Assembly: GCA_964595205.1 (NCBI GenBank)
Contig: CAZQOQ010000035.1
Span: forward strand, 124,001 to 188,000
Length of the DNA stretch: 64,000 nucleotides
From: JADKIH01 sp964595205
GTDB lineage: Bacteria; Bacteroidota; Bacteroidia; AKYH767-A; 2013-40CM-41-45
Reading direction: 5' to 3'
How positions within the stretch are numbered: the first letter of the stretch is position 1; each line of letters begins with the position of its first letter. The position numbers and the translations under genes are program-made. Positions 1 to 8,276 of this stretch are shown here, piece after piece. The notes under the pieces were generated by a model, which was given only the letters and a program-made list of their open reading frames with translations, was not told the DNA's origin and ran no database searches.

Positions 1-2
1 AG

Positions 3-224
3 GGAATAGAAAAGAAATTTGAAGAGTCCATCCATTTCATGCAGGTGGCATTAAAATACGATACGCTGAATGCTGACATCCTGTACAACATCGGCGGGGC
101 ATATTTCACTTTGCAGAAAACAGACAGCGCCGTTTACTATTTCCAGAAGACGCTAGCCATAAAGCCCGATTATACAAATGCCGCCAGGGCACTTCAGGCC
201 TTACAAATGCAAAGACGTAAATAA
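3..224 (+). CDS. TPR protein, C-terminal fragment (cut by window edge)
   Basis: The frame is open from the left edge to a TAA, so only the last 73 codons of a longer protein are seen; an internal ATG lies at 39. Tetratricopeptide-like helix pairs are visible: IGGAYFTLQKTDSA followed by YYFQKTLAIKPDY, with the usual G/A/Y spacing and the P at the repeat end. TPRs are protein-interaction scaffolds; nothing here says what the full protein binds. It ends 135 bp before mutL and has a basic, low-complexity tail (MQMQRRK-like). Confidence 0.7.
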   Translation, partial: GIEKKFEESIHFMQVALKYDTLNADILYNIGGAYFTLQKTDSAVYYFQKTLAIKPDYTNAARALQALQMQRRK

Positions 225-359
225 ATTTCAGTCCATAAACTTTTTCCGACAAGTTGGAATTTTTTTGCATTCAGATTGGGTGACGATCAGAGAAAAACAG
301 CATAAATGATGGAACTTCTGATATAATTTCGGACATTTGGGGTGGAAGAAGAAAGATAA

Positions 360-2141
360 ATGCAGGACATCATTCAACTATTACCCGATACGGTTGCCAA
401 CCAGATTGCCGCCGGCGAAGTTATACAGCGCCCCGCCTCTGCCGTAAAGGAATTACTCGAAAATGCAGTCGATGCCGGAAGTAAGCGGATCGAATTATAC
501 ATCAAAGATTCAGGCCGCACACTCATCCAGATCATCGACGACGGGAGCGGCATGAGCAGCACCGACGCACGCATGGCCTTCGAACGTCATGCCACCTCCA
601 AAATACGCACAGCCGATGATCTCTTTTCCATCCGTACGATGGGTTTTCGCGGAGAGGCACTCGCTTCCATCGCAGCGATTTCCCACGTCGAATTGAAAAC
701 ACGCCGCGATGCCGATGAAATCGGCACACAGCTCGAAATCGAAGGCAATGAGATTAAAAAGCAGCAGCCCGCCGGCACACCCAAAGGAACGATTATCTCA
801 GTAAGAAATCTTTTTTACAATGTTCCTGCACGCAGAAATTTCCTAAAATCCAATTCCATCGAAGCACGTCACATCATCGACGAATTCGAAAGAGTCGCCT
901 ATGCCAACCCGGAAATATTCTTTTCCCTTAACCAGAATGGCATTGAATTATTCCGCCTGCCCGCATCCAACCTTCGTCAACGAATTGTAAACATCAACGG
1001 CAGCCAGTATAACGAAAGGCTCGTGCCTGTTAACGAATCCACTTCCATACTTTCCATCCATGGGTTCGTCGGAAAGCCCGAATTCTGCAGGAAGAAAAGA
1101 GGCGAGCAGTTTTTCTTCGTCAACGGCCGGTTCATAAAAGACAACTACCTCAATCATGCCGTAACCGCAGCCTTCGAAGAGCTACTGCCTAAAGATTGCT
1201 TCCCCTCCTACTGGCTCTATATCGATATCGATCCTTCACACATCGATGTCAACATTCATCCGACCAAAACCGAAATTAAATTTGAAGACGAACGGTCCAT
1301 CTATGCAATCGTCCGTTCCGCCGTCAAACGCTCACTCGGGCAATACAGCGTTTCTCCCCTGATGGATTTTTCCTATGAAAGAACCTTCGATGTTCCGCAC
1401 TCCATGCGTTACCAGGCCGTTCAGAAACCCTATGTTACCGTAAAAAATGATTATGACCCCTTCCGGCAGGAACGCACTGTCGTTGCTTCCCGCTGGGATC
1501 AGCAGCAGGATGTACTTCCCCTGCCGGCGATCAGTCAAACCGAAATCGCTTCACAAACTTCCTTCATCAGCGAAATCGAAAAGGAAGATATCATTTTCCA
1601 GATGGGACCATTTATCTTATCAAAGATGAATCAGAGTCTCCTCGTTGTGGATACCATCGCCGCAATGGAACGCATCTATTACCAGCGATTTTTACTTCGT
1701 TTAAGTTCCAGCAAGTCCGCTACCCAGCAGAGCCTCTTTCCACAAACAATCACATTCTCATCCTCCGATTTCCACCTTGTAAAAGAAATCGAAAATGAAT
1801 TACGTTCATTGGGTTTTGATCTACAGAATTTCGGCCAGAATACCTATGCCATCCAGGGTGTACCCACCGATATCGAAGCCGGAAAAGAAAAAGAAATTCT
1901 CGAATCAATCATTGAGCAATACAAACAAAATCCTGCCGGCATCACCAGGGGAACCGATGAAATACTCGCCCGGTCAATGGCCAGAAGCATAGTCATGAGT
2001 AAACCGGGCATTTTAGAAAAATCAGAGATGAAAATGATCCTCAGCGAATTGCAGTCCTGCGAAAAGGGCGATCGCAGCCTTGATGGAAAACCCATCATGA
2101 TTTTGTTGAAAACCAGCGACCTTACAGAGAAATTCAGATAG
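360..2141 (+). CDS. mutL: DNA mismatch repair protein MutL
   Basis: MutL couples MutS mismatch recognition to downstream strand incision and excision. The N-terminal GHKL ATPase is intact: ELLENAVDAG (Glu34, Asn35) at 31-40, DDGSGM at 60-65, ATSKI at 78-82 and GFRGEAL at 95-101. A linker of roughly 70 residues follows the N-terminal half (to about 330), then the C-terminal dimerisation domain. The metal-binding endonuclease motif, usually DQHAxxE (DQHRAH-type in many Bacteroidota as I recall them), reads DTIAAMER at 431-438, so the Gln-His pair is missing. The tail LARSMAR and DGKP resembles the family's last motifs. At 593 aa it is normal length. It is followed after 60 bp by two rhomboid genes. 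Confidence 0.96.
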   Translation: MQDIIQLLPDTVANQIAAGEVIQRPASAVKELLENAVDAGSKRIELYIKDSGRTLIQIIDDGSGMSSTDARMAFERHATSKIRTADDLFSIRTMGFRGEALASIAAISHVELKTRRDADEIGTQLEIEGNEIKKQQPAGTPKGTIISVRNLFYNVPARRNFLKSNSIEARHIIDEFERVAYANPEIFFSLNQNGIELFRLPASNLRQRIVNINGSQYNERLVPVNESTSILSIHGFVGKPEFCRKKRGEQFFFVNGRFIKDNYLNHAVTAAFEELLPKDCFPSYWLYIDIDPSHIDVNIHPTKTEIKFEDERSIYAIVRSAVKRSLGQYSVSPLMDFSYERTFDVPHSMRYQAVQKPYVTVKNDYDPFRQERTVVASRWDQQQDVLPLPAISQTEIASQTSFISEIEKEDIIFQMGPFILSKMNQSLLVVDTIAAMERIYYQRFLLRLSSSKSATQQSLFPQTITFSSSDFHLVKEIENELRSLGFDLQNFGQNTYAIQGVPTDIEAGKEKEILESIIEQYKQNPAGITRGTDEILARSMARSIVMSKPGILEKSEMKMILSELQSCEKGDRSLDGKPIMILLKTSDLTEKFR

Positions 2142-2201
2142 AAAAATTTCCCATTTTTCCGGAAAGGTAATGTATAAAAATCCTGACATTCATTCACTTT
2201 T

Positions 2202-3041
2202 ATGAGCTATGAAAATTACCGGCCTTCAGGTTATCGATTGCTGCCGGATGTGGTTAAGAATTTACTGATCATTAATGTGATCATGTTTTTAGCAACGATG
2301 GTGTTGCTAAATAAGGGAATCGACCTGACTGACATTCTGGGATTGCATTACTTTGCATCGGAAAAATTCAGGATCTACCAGTTCATTACCTACATGTTCA
2401 TGCATGATTATCATAATTTCATGCACATATTTCTGAACATGTTTGCTCTTTATATGTTCGGCAGTGTTATTGAAAATGTATGGGGGCCGAAACGATTTCT
2501 CACTTATTATATATTAACAGGACTGGGCGCAGCAGTAGCTCATTATGCAATCGTCTACTTCCAGATTCAGCCTACTGTTTCATTCTTCAACGACTATATT
2601 AATTCCGCCGACATAAATAATTTGTACGACATCGTTAATTCGAATGCATATGGTTCCAGGTTTACACCAGGCTTCAGGGAATTAATGGAGACGAATCCCC
2701 AACAGGCCGTGGAACTGAGCATTGATATTGTTCGGGAGTTCAGAACCGACCTTCTAAATGCACCAGTCGTAATCGGAGCATCGGGAGCCGTTTTCGGACT
2801 ATTACTTGCTTACGGCATGCTGTTTCCCAACAGCCTGTTATACGTGTTTTTTGCCATACCGGTAAAGGCAAAATATGTGGTCATTGCCTATGGTATCATT
2901 GAATTATATTCCGGAATTTCCGTTAATGATAATGTTGCTCATTTTGCGCACCTGGGAGGGCTGGTAACCGGAATAATAATTATACTATATTGGAGAGGTA
3001 AAAACCGTCGCAGGCGCGACGATTTTTTCAACCAGGGATGA
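2202..3041 (+). CDS. Rhomboid family intramembrane serine protease
   Basis: Rhomboids cut transmembrane substrates within the inner membrane using a Ser-His dyad. The nucleophile lies in GASG at 192-195 (Ser194) and the partner histidine in AHLGG (His250). The TM2 HxxxN element is His75-Asn79. About six hydrophobic helices are visible. Between TM3 and TM4 there is a long polar insert (about residues 125-187) that is larger than in E. coli GlpG. A basic cytoplasmic tail (GKNRRRRDD) ends the protein. It is the first of two tandem rhomboid genes, only 10 bp from the second, behind mutL. The substrate is unknown. Confidence 0.92.
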   Translation: MSYENYRPSGYRLLPDVVKNLLIINVIMFLATMVLLNKGIDLTDILGLHYFASEKFRIYQFITYMFMHDYHNFMHIFLNMFALYMFGSVIENVWGPKRFLTYYILTGLGAAVAHYAIVYFQIQPTVSFFNDYINSADINNLYDIVNSNAYGSRFTPGFRELMETNPQQAVELSIDIVREFRTDLLNAPVVIGASGAVFGLLLAYGMLFPNSLLYVFFAIPVKAKYVVIAYGIIELYSGISVNDNVAHFAHLGGLVTGIIIILYWRGKNRRRRDDFFNQG

Positions 3042-3051
3042 AAGTAAAATC

Positions 3052-3930
3052 ATGACATCTTTAAGAGATAATCTACGTTCACAAATTCGTATCGCTGATA
3101 CGCTGCAACGGCTGCTTATCGTTAACATATCATTATTCCTGATCGTCAGGATCATCAATGCCATTTCAAGGCTGTTTCTTGTTCCTGTTTTGAGTTTTGA
3201 TGATGTTTCATTTTACCTGGCCATACCGGCAAGTTTTACGTTGCTGTTGACCAAACCGTGGACGATCATCACCTATATGTTTTTCCACTGGGACGTGATG
3301 CATATTCTCTTCAACATGCTGTGGCTGTATTGGATGGGAAAAATTTTCCAGGAATACCTGGGCAGCAAAAAGCTGCTGAACACTTACCTTGCCGGAGGAA
3401 TTTCCGGAGCCCTGTTTTTCATTCTTGCCTACAACGCATTTCCGTTATTTTCAAATTCACTTCATACTTCCTTCGCCCTGGGAGCGTCCGCAAGCGTACT
3501 CGCTGTTACCGTTGCCACTGCAACCCTGCTTCCGGATTATCCCATACAACTGCTCTTATTTGGTACCGTCAGGCTAAAATGGATTGCAGTCATCACCATC
3601 CTTCTCGATCTGATTAACATAAGCGGAGATAACGCCGGCGGGCATATCGCACATCTGGGTGGCGCCATGTACGGATTCATCTATATACGGTCTTTGCAAA
3701 AGGGTACGGACCTCACCGCATGGCTGACAAAGCTATTCGATAAATTCGGATCAAAACAGAAAATGAAAGTCGCTCATCGCCAGAAAAAGAAGGATGAAGA
3801 CTATAACATTAACAGGAAGGCAAAACAGGATCGCATGGACGATATCCTCGACAAGATCAGTAAATCCGGATACGGAAGCCTCACCCAGGAGGAGAAGAAT
3901 TTTTTGTTTAAAATCAGCAAAGAAGAATAG
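3052..3930 (+). CDS. Rhomboid family protease with C-terminal cytoplasmic domain
   Basis: This is a second rhomboid, starting 10 bp after the first and presumably co-transcribed. The active site appears as GASAS (Ser146) and AHLGG (His201), and the TM2 element as HILFN. About six hydrophobic segments occupy residues 20-215. It lacks the long insert of its neighbour, but has a roughly 75-residue charged tail ending in DILDKISKSGYGSLTQEE and FLFKISKEE. That tail resembles the small conserved domain (DUF6576-type) found behind Bacteroidota rhomboids. The Ala after the nucleophile in place of Gly is common in this subfamily. Likely an active protease with different specificity from its neighbour; that is inference. 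Confidence 0.9.
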   Translation: MTSLRDNLRSQIRIADTLQRLLIVNISLFLIVRIINAISRLFLVPVLSFDDVSFYLAIPASFTLLLTKPWTIITYMFFHWDVMHILFNMLWLYWMGKIFQEYLGSKKLLNTYLAGGISGALFFILAYNAFPLFSNSLHTSFALGASASVLAVTVATATLLPDYPIQLLLFGTVRLKWIAVITILLDLINISGDNAGGHIAHLGGAMYGFIYIRSLQKGTDLTAWLTKLFDKFGSKQKMKVAHRQKKKDEDYNINRKAKQDRMDDILDKISKSGYGSLTQEEKNFLFKISKEE

Positions 3931-3965
3931 TCCCAAAAGAACTAACCTCACTACTCACGAACCAA

Positions 3966-4062
3966 CAAATAAACGAATAAACGAATAAACGAATAAACAA
4001 ATCAACGAATTAACGAATTAACGAATCAGCGAATTAACGAATTAACGAATTAACGAATCAGC
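3966..4062 (+). repeat. Tandem 8-bp repeat array (cgaattaa / cgaataaa type)
   Basis: About twelve head-to-tail 8-bp units such as cgaataaa, cgaattaa and cgaatcag fill the space between the second rhomboid gene and bshB1, ending a few bases before the bshB1 start. The units drift by one or two bases. A matching array in reverse orientation lies at about 39223-39277. This is a simple-sequence intergenic array, not a CRISPR, because there are no unique spacers. Confidence 0.9.
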
Positions 4063-4068
4063 AGGAAT

Positions 4069-4785
4069 ATGAAACTCGACATTCTCGCTTTTGGTGCACA
4101 TCCTGATGATGTGGAAATCAGCTGTTCAGGAACTATTCTCATACACATTAAAAAGGGTTACAAATGTGGTGTCGTTGATCTGACCCGCGGTGAGCTTGGT
4201 ACCCGTGGCACTGCGGAAACGAGAGATATGGAAGCCCGGCGTGCCACTGAAATCATGGGCATTCACGTTAGGGAAAATCTCGGAATGGAGGATGGGTTTT
4301 TTCTGAATGATAAGGTGAACCAGCTTAAGATTGCTGCGGTCATCCGTAAATATAGACCCGAAATCATCCTGTGTCCTGCAATTACTGATCGTCACCCGGA
4401 TCATTCAAGAGCCGCAACGCTCATATCTACAGCAATTTTTCTTGCGGGTCTGCATAAGGTGATAACAACACAAAACGAAAAACTGCAGGAAAGATGGAAA
4501 GTCAAAGCTCATTATCATTATCTGCAGGACAGGCACATTAAACCTGATATAGCCATTGATATTTCTCCGGTATGGGAAAAAAAGATGGAGGCAGTAAAAG
4601 CGTTTACAACGCAGTTTTATGATCCCGCATCTACCGAACCGGAGACAGAAATATCCCGCAAAGATTTTTTGGAATTCCTATCAGGTCGTGCAATGGAGAT
4701 GGGAAGGCCATTAGGCGTTCAATACGCCGAAGGATTTACGTCACCAAGGTTACCCGGCGTGACGGATTTGTTTAATTTACTTTGA
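4069..4785 (+). CDS. bshB1: Bacillithiol biosynthesis deacetylase BshB1
   Basis: BshB1 is a zinc-dependent PIG-L family deacetylase that converts N-acetylglucosaminyl-malate to glucosaminyl-malate, the second step of bacillithiol synthesis. The zinc motif AHPDDVE is at residues 10-16, and a second histidine motif, TDRHPDHSRA, follows near residue 105-115. The 238 aa length is standard for the family. No bshA or bshC lies in the window, so the pathway is scattered. The start sits right behind the octamer array. The gene is convergent with the T9SS gene and is followed by a strong hairpin at 4797-4831. Confidence 0.92.
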   Translation: MKLDILAFGAHPDDVEISCSGTILIHIKKGYKCGVVDLTRGELGTRGTAETRDMEARRATEIMGIHVRENLGMEDGFFLNDKVNQLKIAAVIRKYRPEIILCPAITDRHPDHSRAATLISTAIFLAGLHKVITTQNEKLQERWKVKAHYHYLQDRHIKPDIAIDISPVWEKKMEAVKAFTTQFYDPASTEPETEISRKDFLEFLSGRAMEMGRPLGVQYAEGFTSPRLPGVTDLFNLL

Positions 4786-4796
4786 AAATTAGTGTC

Positions 4797-4831
4797 AAAA
4801 AAAAACCTCCCGGTTAGAGGAGGTTTTTTTT
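4797..4831. terminator. Bidirectional rho-independent terminator
   Basis: An A-rich left flank, the stem cctcc/ggagg extended by A-T pairs, the loop cggttaga and a run of T form a hairpin that works on both strands. It lies between convergent genes (bshB1 on plus, T9SS protein on minus), as expected for a shared terminator. Confidence 0.88.
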
Positions 4832-4849
4832 AATCAGGTAATCGAAATA

Positions 4850-6871
4850 TTATTGAACAATCATCTGACGGGTCATTCTTTCACCACCGGCAATTACGGT
4901 GTATGTGTAAACGCCTGTCTCCCAGTTAGAGGTATTCAACTGGATAGTATGGTTTCCGGAAGTCATGTTGCCTTTTGATTCTTTGTAAACGACTTTACCA
5001 ACTAAATCGTGAACTTCCACAGTGACTTTTACAGCTTTTTTAAGACCGAGGTTAATGTATGTGCTGCTGGTGGATGGATTTGGATAATTCTGACTGACGA
5101 ACAAATCGTTTGAATTGTTTGTTTGTACATCAACAGTGGTTACATCCATTCTTGCTAAAACTAAATCGCTTGAGTTACCATAGTTTTTCAGTTTATCACA
5201 AGTACCATCCGCTGCAAGTGCATGTCCCGGAGCATCGTCTCTCTGATATAATACATAAGCGTAGTCATTATCTACCCTGCGACCTGTACATGCAAAAGCA
5301 CCTTCCTGTGTCTCACCACTGCCACCCTGAGCAATTGATGGAATAATATCGTACGGATATGTCCATGTTGTCGGAGTATATGGCCAGTCAAGAGTCATCA
5401 TGTAAACATGACGATGAAGAGCATGGAAGAATGTGGTATCGGCATTTGGTGCTTCTGTGAGGGCGTGATAGGTAAGGTATATTCTTCCATTGGCATCAAT
5501 ACCCGCAGAAGGCATAATCGTAACTCCTCCGGCATAATCACCCCAAGGATTCCGGTTCGCACAATTCGTAAAAGTGTCAACAGGAATATCGATCTCTCCG
5601 TTACCATTGAAATCCTGTGAAGAGGCAATTGTTACATATGGTCTTGCGCCACCTGTATCTTCACCCATATCTTCATACCAGTAAGATAATCCGTCTGTTC
5701 CATCATGCGGATTGTAAAATTCATCGGTAGAGTCTGCATCATGATAATCGAAATCCGAGAACCAGACATGACACTTATCCAAATTGTCGATTAATACTTT
5801 TGAATCACCTGCATTCGAATAAACAGTGTCTACAACAGTATCGTGGGCATCCGGAATATAATACGTTGCACAATTACAAGTGGCATAAAAAGGAATCGGA
5901 TGTTTCTGAATGATGGTCTTCGTCCAGGTAATACCACCATCGGTGGATTTTAACAAACCAACGTCTGTATATGTATCACCATAAGAAATAGCGACCACAT
6001 TACCACGTGCATCGATTGAATAGCTGTCTCCACCGAAACCGGAATAATAATTAGAGTCAATCAGGTCAATGATTCTCTTCGGCTCCCAGGTTAAACCACC
6101 ATCAGTAGATCTTGCGAAGAACAATGGGCCGTTTTGTCCGGCTACAATGTGTGCAGCAGAGCCGGTAGCAGCGGCACCGCTTCCCTGGAATACTACATAT
6201 ACGTTATTGTTTGATCCGCTTGAACCGGCAGCACAGGCTTTTGGCCAGGTGTCAAATGCATGACCCCACGGATATTGCATGGACCATGTTCCTGTTCCTC
6301 TTCCGGCACGATATGCAACGGATATCTGGTTAGAATCCGTCGTTCCGACAGCTGCATGAGAAATCAGTAATTCTGATACAGGCGTAACAACAATGTTGGT
6401 AAATCCTGTACGAACCGGTTCCTGTCTGGCAGAAGGACCGGCAGGGTATAACCAGTTTGTTCCGTCCCAGAAATTATAACCCGATCCACGACTTGGAAAT
6501 GGAGGAGTAGTTGTCGAAATCGCATTTGGAGAATATGTCCAGGCAGCTGAAATCGTACCATCATCATTCACACATAAGCGATTGCTTATTGAATTGTTTG
6601 TTTGAAGATCGTAGAATGTGTTACCAACAAGAAACTCGTCACTTGGAGGAAGACTTGCTGCTCTCGCATTTGTGCGAGGGATTGATGGTGAGGCAAATGG
6701 AACCTGGTTATCGATTTCAGAAGGACGTAAAGGAACCTTTACATCATAGTGTTTCATCGAAGCAGGGATGTTTGCCTTTTGAAAACCATTGGGAAAGTGC
6801 TGTGTCGCTTGTTGCGCCATGGCACCTAAACACAATGTGATCGACAGGCTGAATAGTAAACCTTTTTTCAT
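4850..6871 (-). CDS. Secreted Asp-box (sialidase-like propeller) protein with T9SS type A sorting domain
   Basis: This 673 aa protein starts with a Sec signal peptide (MKKGLLFSLSITLCLGAMA, cleavage near AMA-QQ). Its central part has Asp-box motifs typical of sialidase/BNR beta-propellers: STDGGLTWEP and STDGGITWTK. The last 80 or so residues form a T9SS type A sorting domain (NYPNPSTSS, then DLVGKVVYKE, ending TRQMIVQ). This predicts export by T9SS and surface attachment or release. Asp-boxes are structural, so sialidase activity is not implied; I see no clear catalytic arginine triad. A near-perfect promoter is found upstream at 6921-6951. Confidence 0.85.
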   Translation of the reverse strand: MKKGLLFSLSITLCLGAMAQQATQHFPNGFQKANIPASMKHYDVKVPLRPSEIDNQVPFASPSIPRTNARAASLPPSDEFLVGNTFYDLQTNNSISNRLCVNDDGTISAAWTYSPNAISTTTPPFPSRGSGYNFWDGTNWLYPAGPSARQEPVRTGFTNIVVTPVSELLISHAAVGTTDSNQISVAYRAGRGTGTWSMQYPWGHAFDTWPKACAAGSSGSNNNVYVVFQGSGAAATGSAAHIVAGQNGPLFFARSTDGGLTWEPKRIIDLIDSNYYSGFGGDSYSIDARGNVVAISYGDTYTDVGLLKSTDGGITWTKTIIQKHPIPFYATCNCATYYIPDAHDTVVDTVYSNAGDSKVLIDNLDKCHVWFSDFDYHDADSTDEFYNPHDGTDGLSYWYEDMGEDTGGARPYVTIASSQDFNGNGEIDIPVDTFTNCANRNPWGDYAGGVTIMPSAGIDANGRIYLTYHALTEAPNADTTFFHALHRHVYMMTLDWPYTPTTWTYPYDIIPSIAQGGSGETQEGAFACTGRRVDNDYAYVLYQRDDAPGHALAADGTCDKLKNYGNSSDLVLARMDVTTVDVQTNNSNDLFVSQNYPNPSTSSTYINLGLKKAVKVTVEVHDLVGKVVYKESKGNMTSGNHTIQLNTSNWETGVYTYTVIAGGERMTRQMIVQ

Positions 6872-6920
6872 TTTATGGGATTGGTTTTAGTTAGACAATT
6901 AATAGAATAAGTTTCAAGGA

Positions 6921-6951
6921 CAAATTTATATAAAGGAATGGCTTTTACAAA
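6921..6951 (-). promoter_or_regulatory. Bacteroidota-type promoter for the T9SS Asp-box gene
   Basis: On the minus strand a TTTG (6951-6948) is followed after exactly 19 bp by TAAATTTG (6928-6921). This matches the Bacteroidota -33 TTTG / -7 TAnnTTTG consensus. The expected start of transcription gives a leader of about 40 nt before the ATG at 6871. Confidence 0.75.
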
Positions 6952-7057
6952 CAAATGTACCTGTGATTTCGGGCTGTAAAGGCCGATTTTTGTCATTAAT
7001 CGGTCACAATCATTTCTATAGAGCAGATTGCATTCATATTTTTCATTTTCAGGATTA

Positions 7058-8221
7058 TTATCTGCCGGATTTAACTAAACGAAATAACTCATGAAATGCC
7101 GCAGAAATTTTTTCTTTCGAAAATAAACTGTACGAATAGTCTTTTATCATTTCGGAATTGAATTCCCTGAAATGGTTTAACATATACAGGAAATTTTTTT
7201 TCAGTTCGGAAGCATTCCCAACTTCAAATAAAATTCCGGTTTGAGGCGTAATGAATTCGTCAGGACCACCACACCGTGTCGCTAAGACAGGCTTGCCACA
7301 GCTCATCGCTTCCACGCAAATCAGGGAAAAGGTTTCATACCTGCTGTTCATCAGGAGAAAATCGCTGCGCTGCAGGTATTCCAAAACTACGTGATTGGGT
7401 TTAAGCCCTTCGAAAAATATTTTTTTATTCAAAAGCCCGTTTTCAGCCGCAAGATTTTTCAGCATTACTTCATCAGGCCCCCTGCCGATGATGCGGAGGC
7501 TGAATGGAATTTCCGTTTCCAGTCCTGCAATCATCCTGATCACACCGCTGATATTTTTTATTTCATCAACCAGATCAGCCACGAGTAATACGCTCACACG
7601 GCTGCTTTCATTCCTGCCCGATATAACAGGGCTTTTTGAAATAACGTTTGGTATAACGTGTGTCGATGGGTTCACAACACCGCATTCTTTCATCCGCCTG
7701 TAAAGAAATTCTGAAACACATGTCAGCGCATTTGCCTTCTTTACCGTATAACGGGTAATTATTCTTTTGAACCAGTTGCTTTTGAGGAATTTACCGGTAA
7801 CAAATCCAGACCATTGCTCGGATATAATATAAGGCAGCTTCCATCTCCGGGAAAGATACCAGGAAATCAGGCCTGTCCTTGTAAGTATATAGGCATGTAA
7901 AATATCCGGTTTCGAATGTGATACTCCGGAAAACTTCATCCCTTTTCTGATTGCAAGAAAATAATTGAAAGCATTGACTGCCCTTGCGAATGAAGATGTG
8001 CTTTTCCGGTAATAAATGATCACCTCGGTCAAACCGCCTGTCACTGTTTTATCGATTTCAAATTTTTCCTTTACATCCGGAGTTGAATGGGCATATAAAA
8101 CCATCACGTCGTCCAACAGGGAAATTGCCTCCGCATGTTTCCTGATGAAAACGCCAAACTGAGGGTCCTCCCGGTTTGGATACCACCTGGTAATCATCAG
8201 TATTTTGTAACGAGGCTCCAT
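7058..8221 (-). CDS. Glycosyltransferase family 4 (GT-B fold)
   Basis: A retaining GT-B glycosyltransferase, expected to move a sugar from a nucleotide-sugar donor to a lipid- or polymer-linked acceptor in surface polysaccharide synthesis. Near the N-terminus it has KILMITRWYP and the FGVFIRKHAEAI helix. The C-terminal donor-binding region has EAMSCGKPVLATRCGGPDEF (the E-x7-E-like signature of GT4) and RYETFSLICVE before it. I start it at the ATG at 8221 (MEPRYKILM, 387 aa) because homologues begin close to KILM; the frame could extend to an ATG at 8272. It lies just downstream of the copper ATPase on the same strand. Donor and acceptor cannot be read from the sequence. Confidence 0.88.
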   Translation of the reverse strand: MEPRYKILMITRWYPNREDPQFGVFIRKHAEAISLLDDVMVLYAHSTPDVKEKFEIDKTVTGGLTEVIIYYRKSTSSFARAVNAFNYFLAIRKGMKFSGVSHSKPDILHAYILTRTGLISWYLSRRWKLPYIISEQWSGFVTGKFLKSNWFKRIITRYTVKKANALTCVSEFLYRRMKECGVVNPSTHVIPNVISKSPVISGRNESSRVSVLLVADLVDEIKNISGVIRMIAGLETEIPFSLRIIGRGPDEVMLKNLAAENGLLNKKIFFEGLKPNHVVLEYLQRSDFLLMNSRYETFSLICVEAMSCGKPVLATRCGGPDEFITPQTGILFEVGNASELKKNFLYMLNHFREFNSEMIKDYSYSLFSKEKISAAFHELFRLVKSGR

Positions 8222-8276
8222 CGATTGCGACAGGAAATTTTTCGCAAAGTAACAAGAATAAAAAGTAAACAACGAC

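Noticed and set aside
1844..2197. 117-codon open frame on the minus strand across the end of mutL
   Set aside because: It lies antisense to the conserved C-terminal part of mutL, shows no recognisable domain and has biased composition expected from a shadow frame.
3966..4062. Possible CRISPR or origin-type iterons in the octamer array
   Set aside because: Units are contiguous with no spacers, drift in sequence, and no replication gene (dnaA, rep) is near.
4850..6871. Active sialidase
   Set aside because: Asp-box motifs only define the propeller; the arginine triad and nucleophile tyrosine of sialidases were not recognised.
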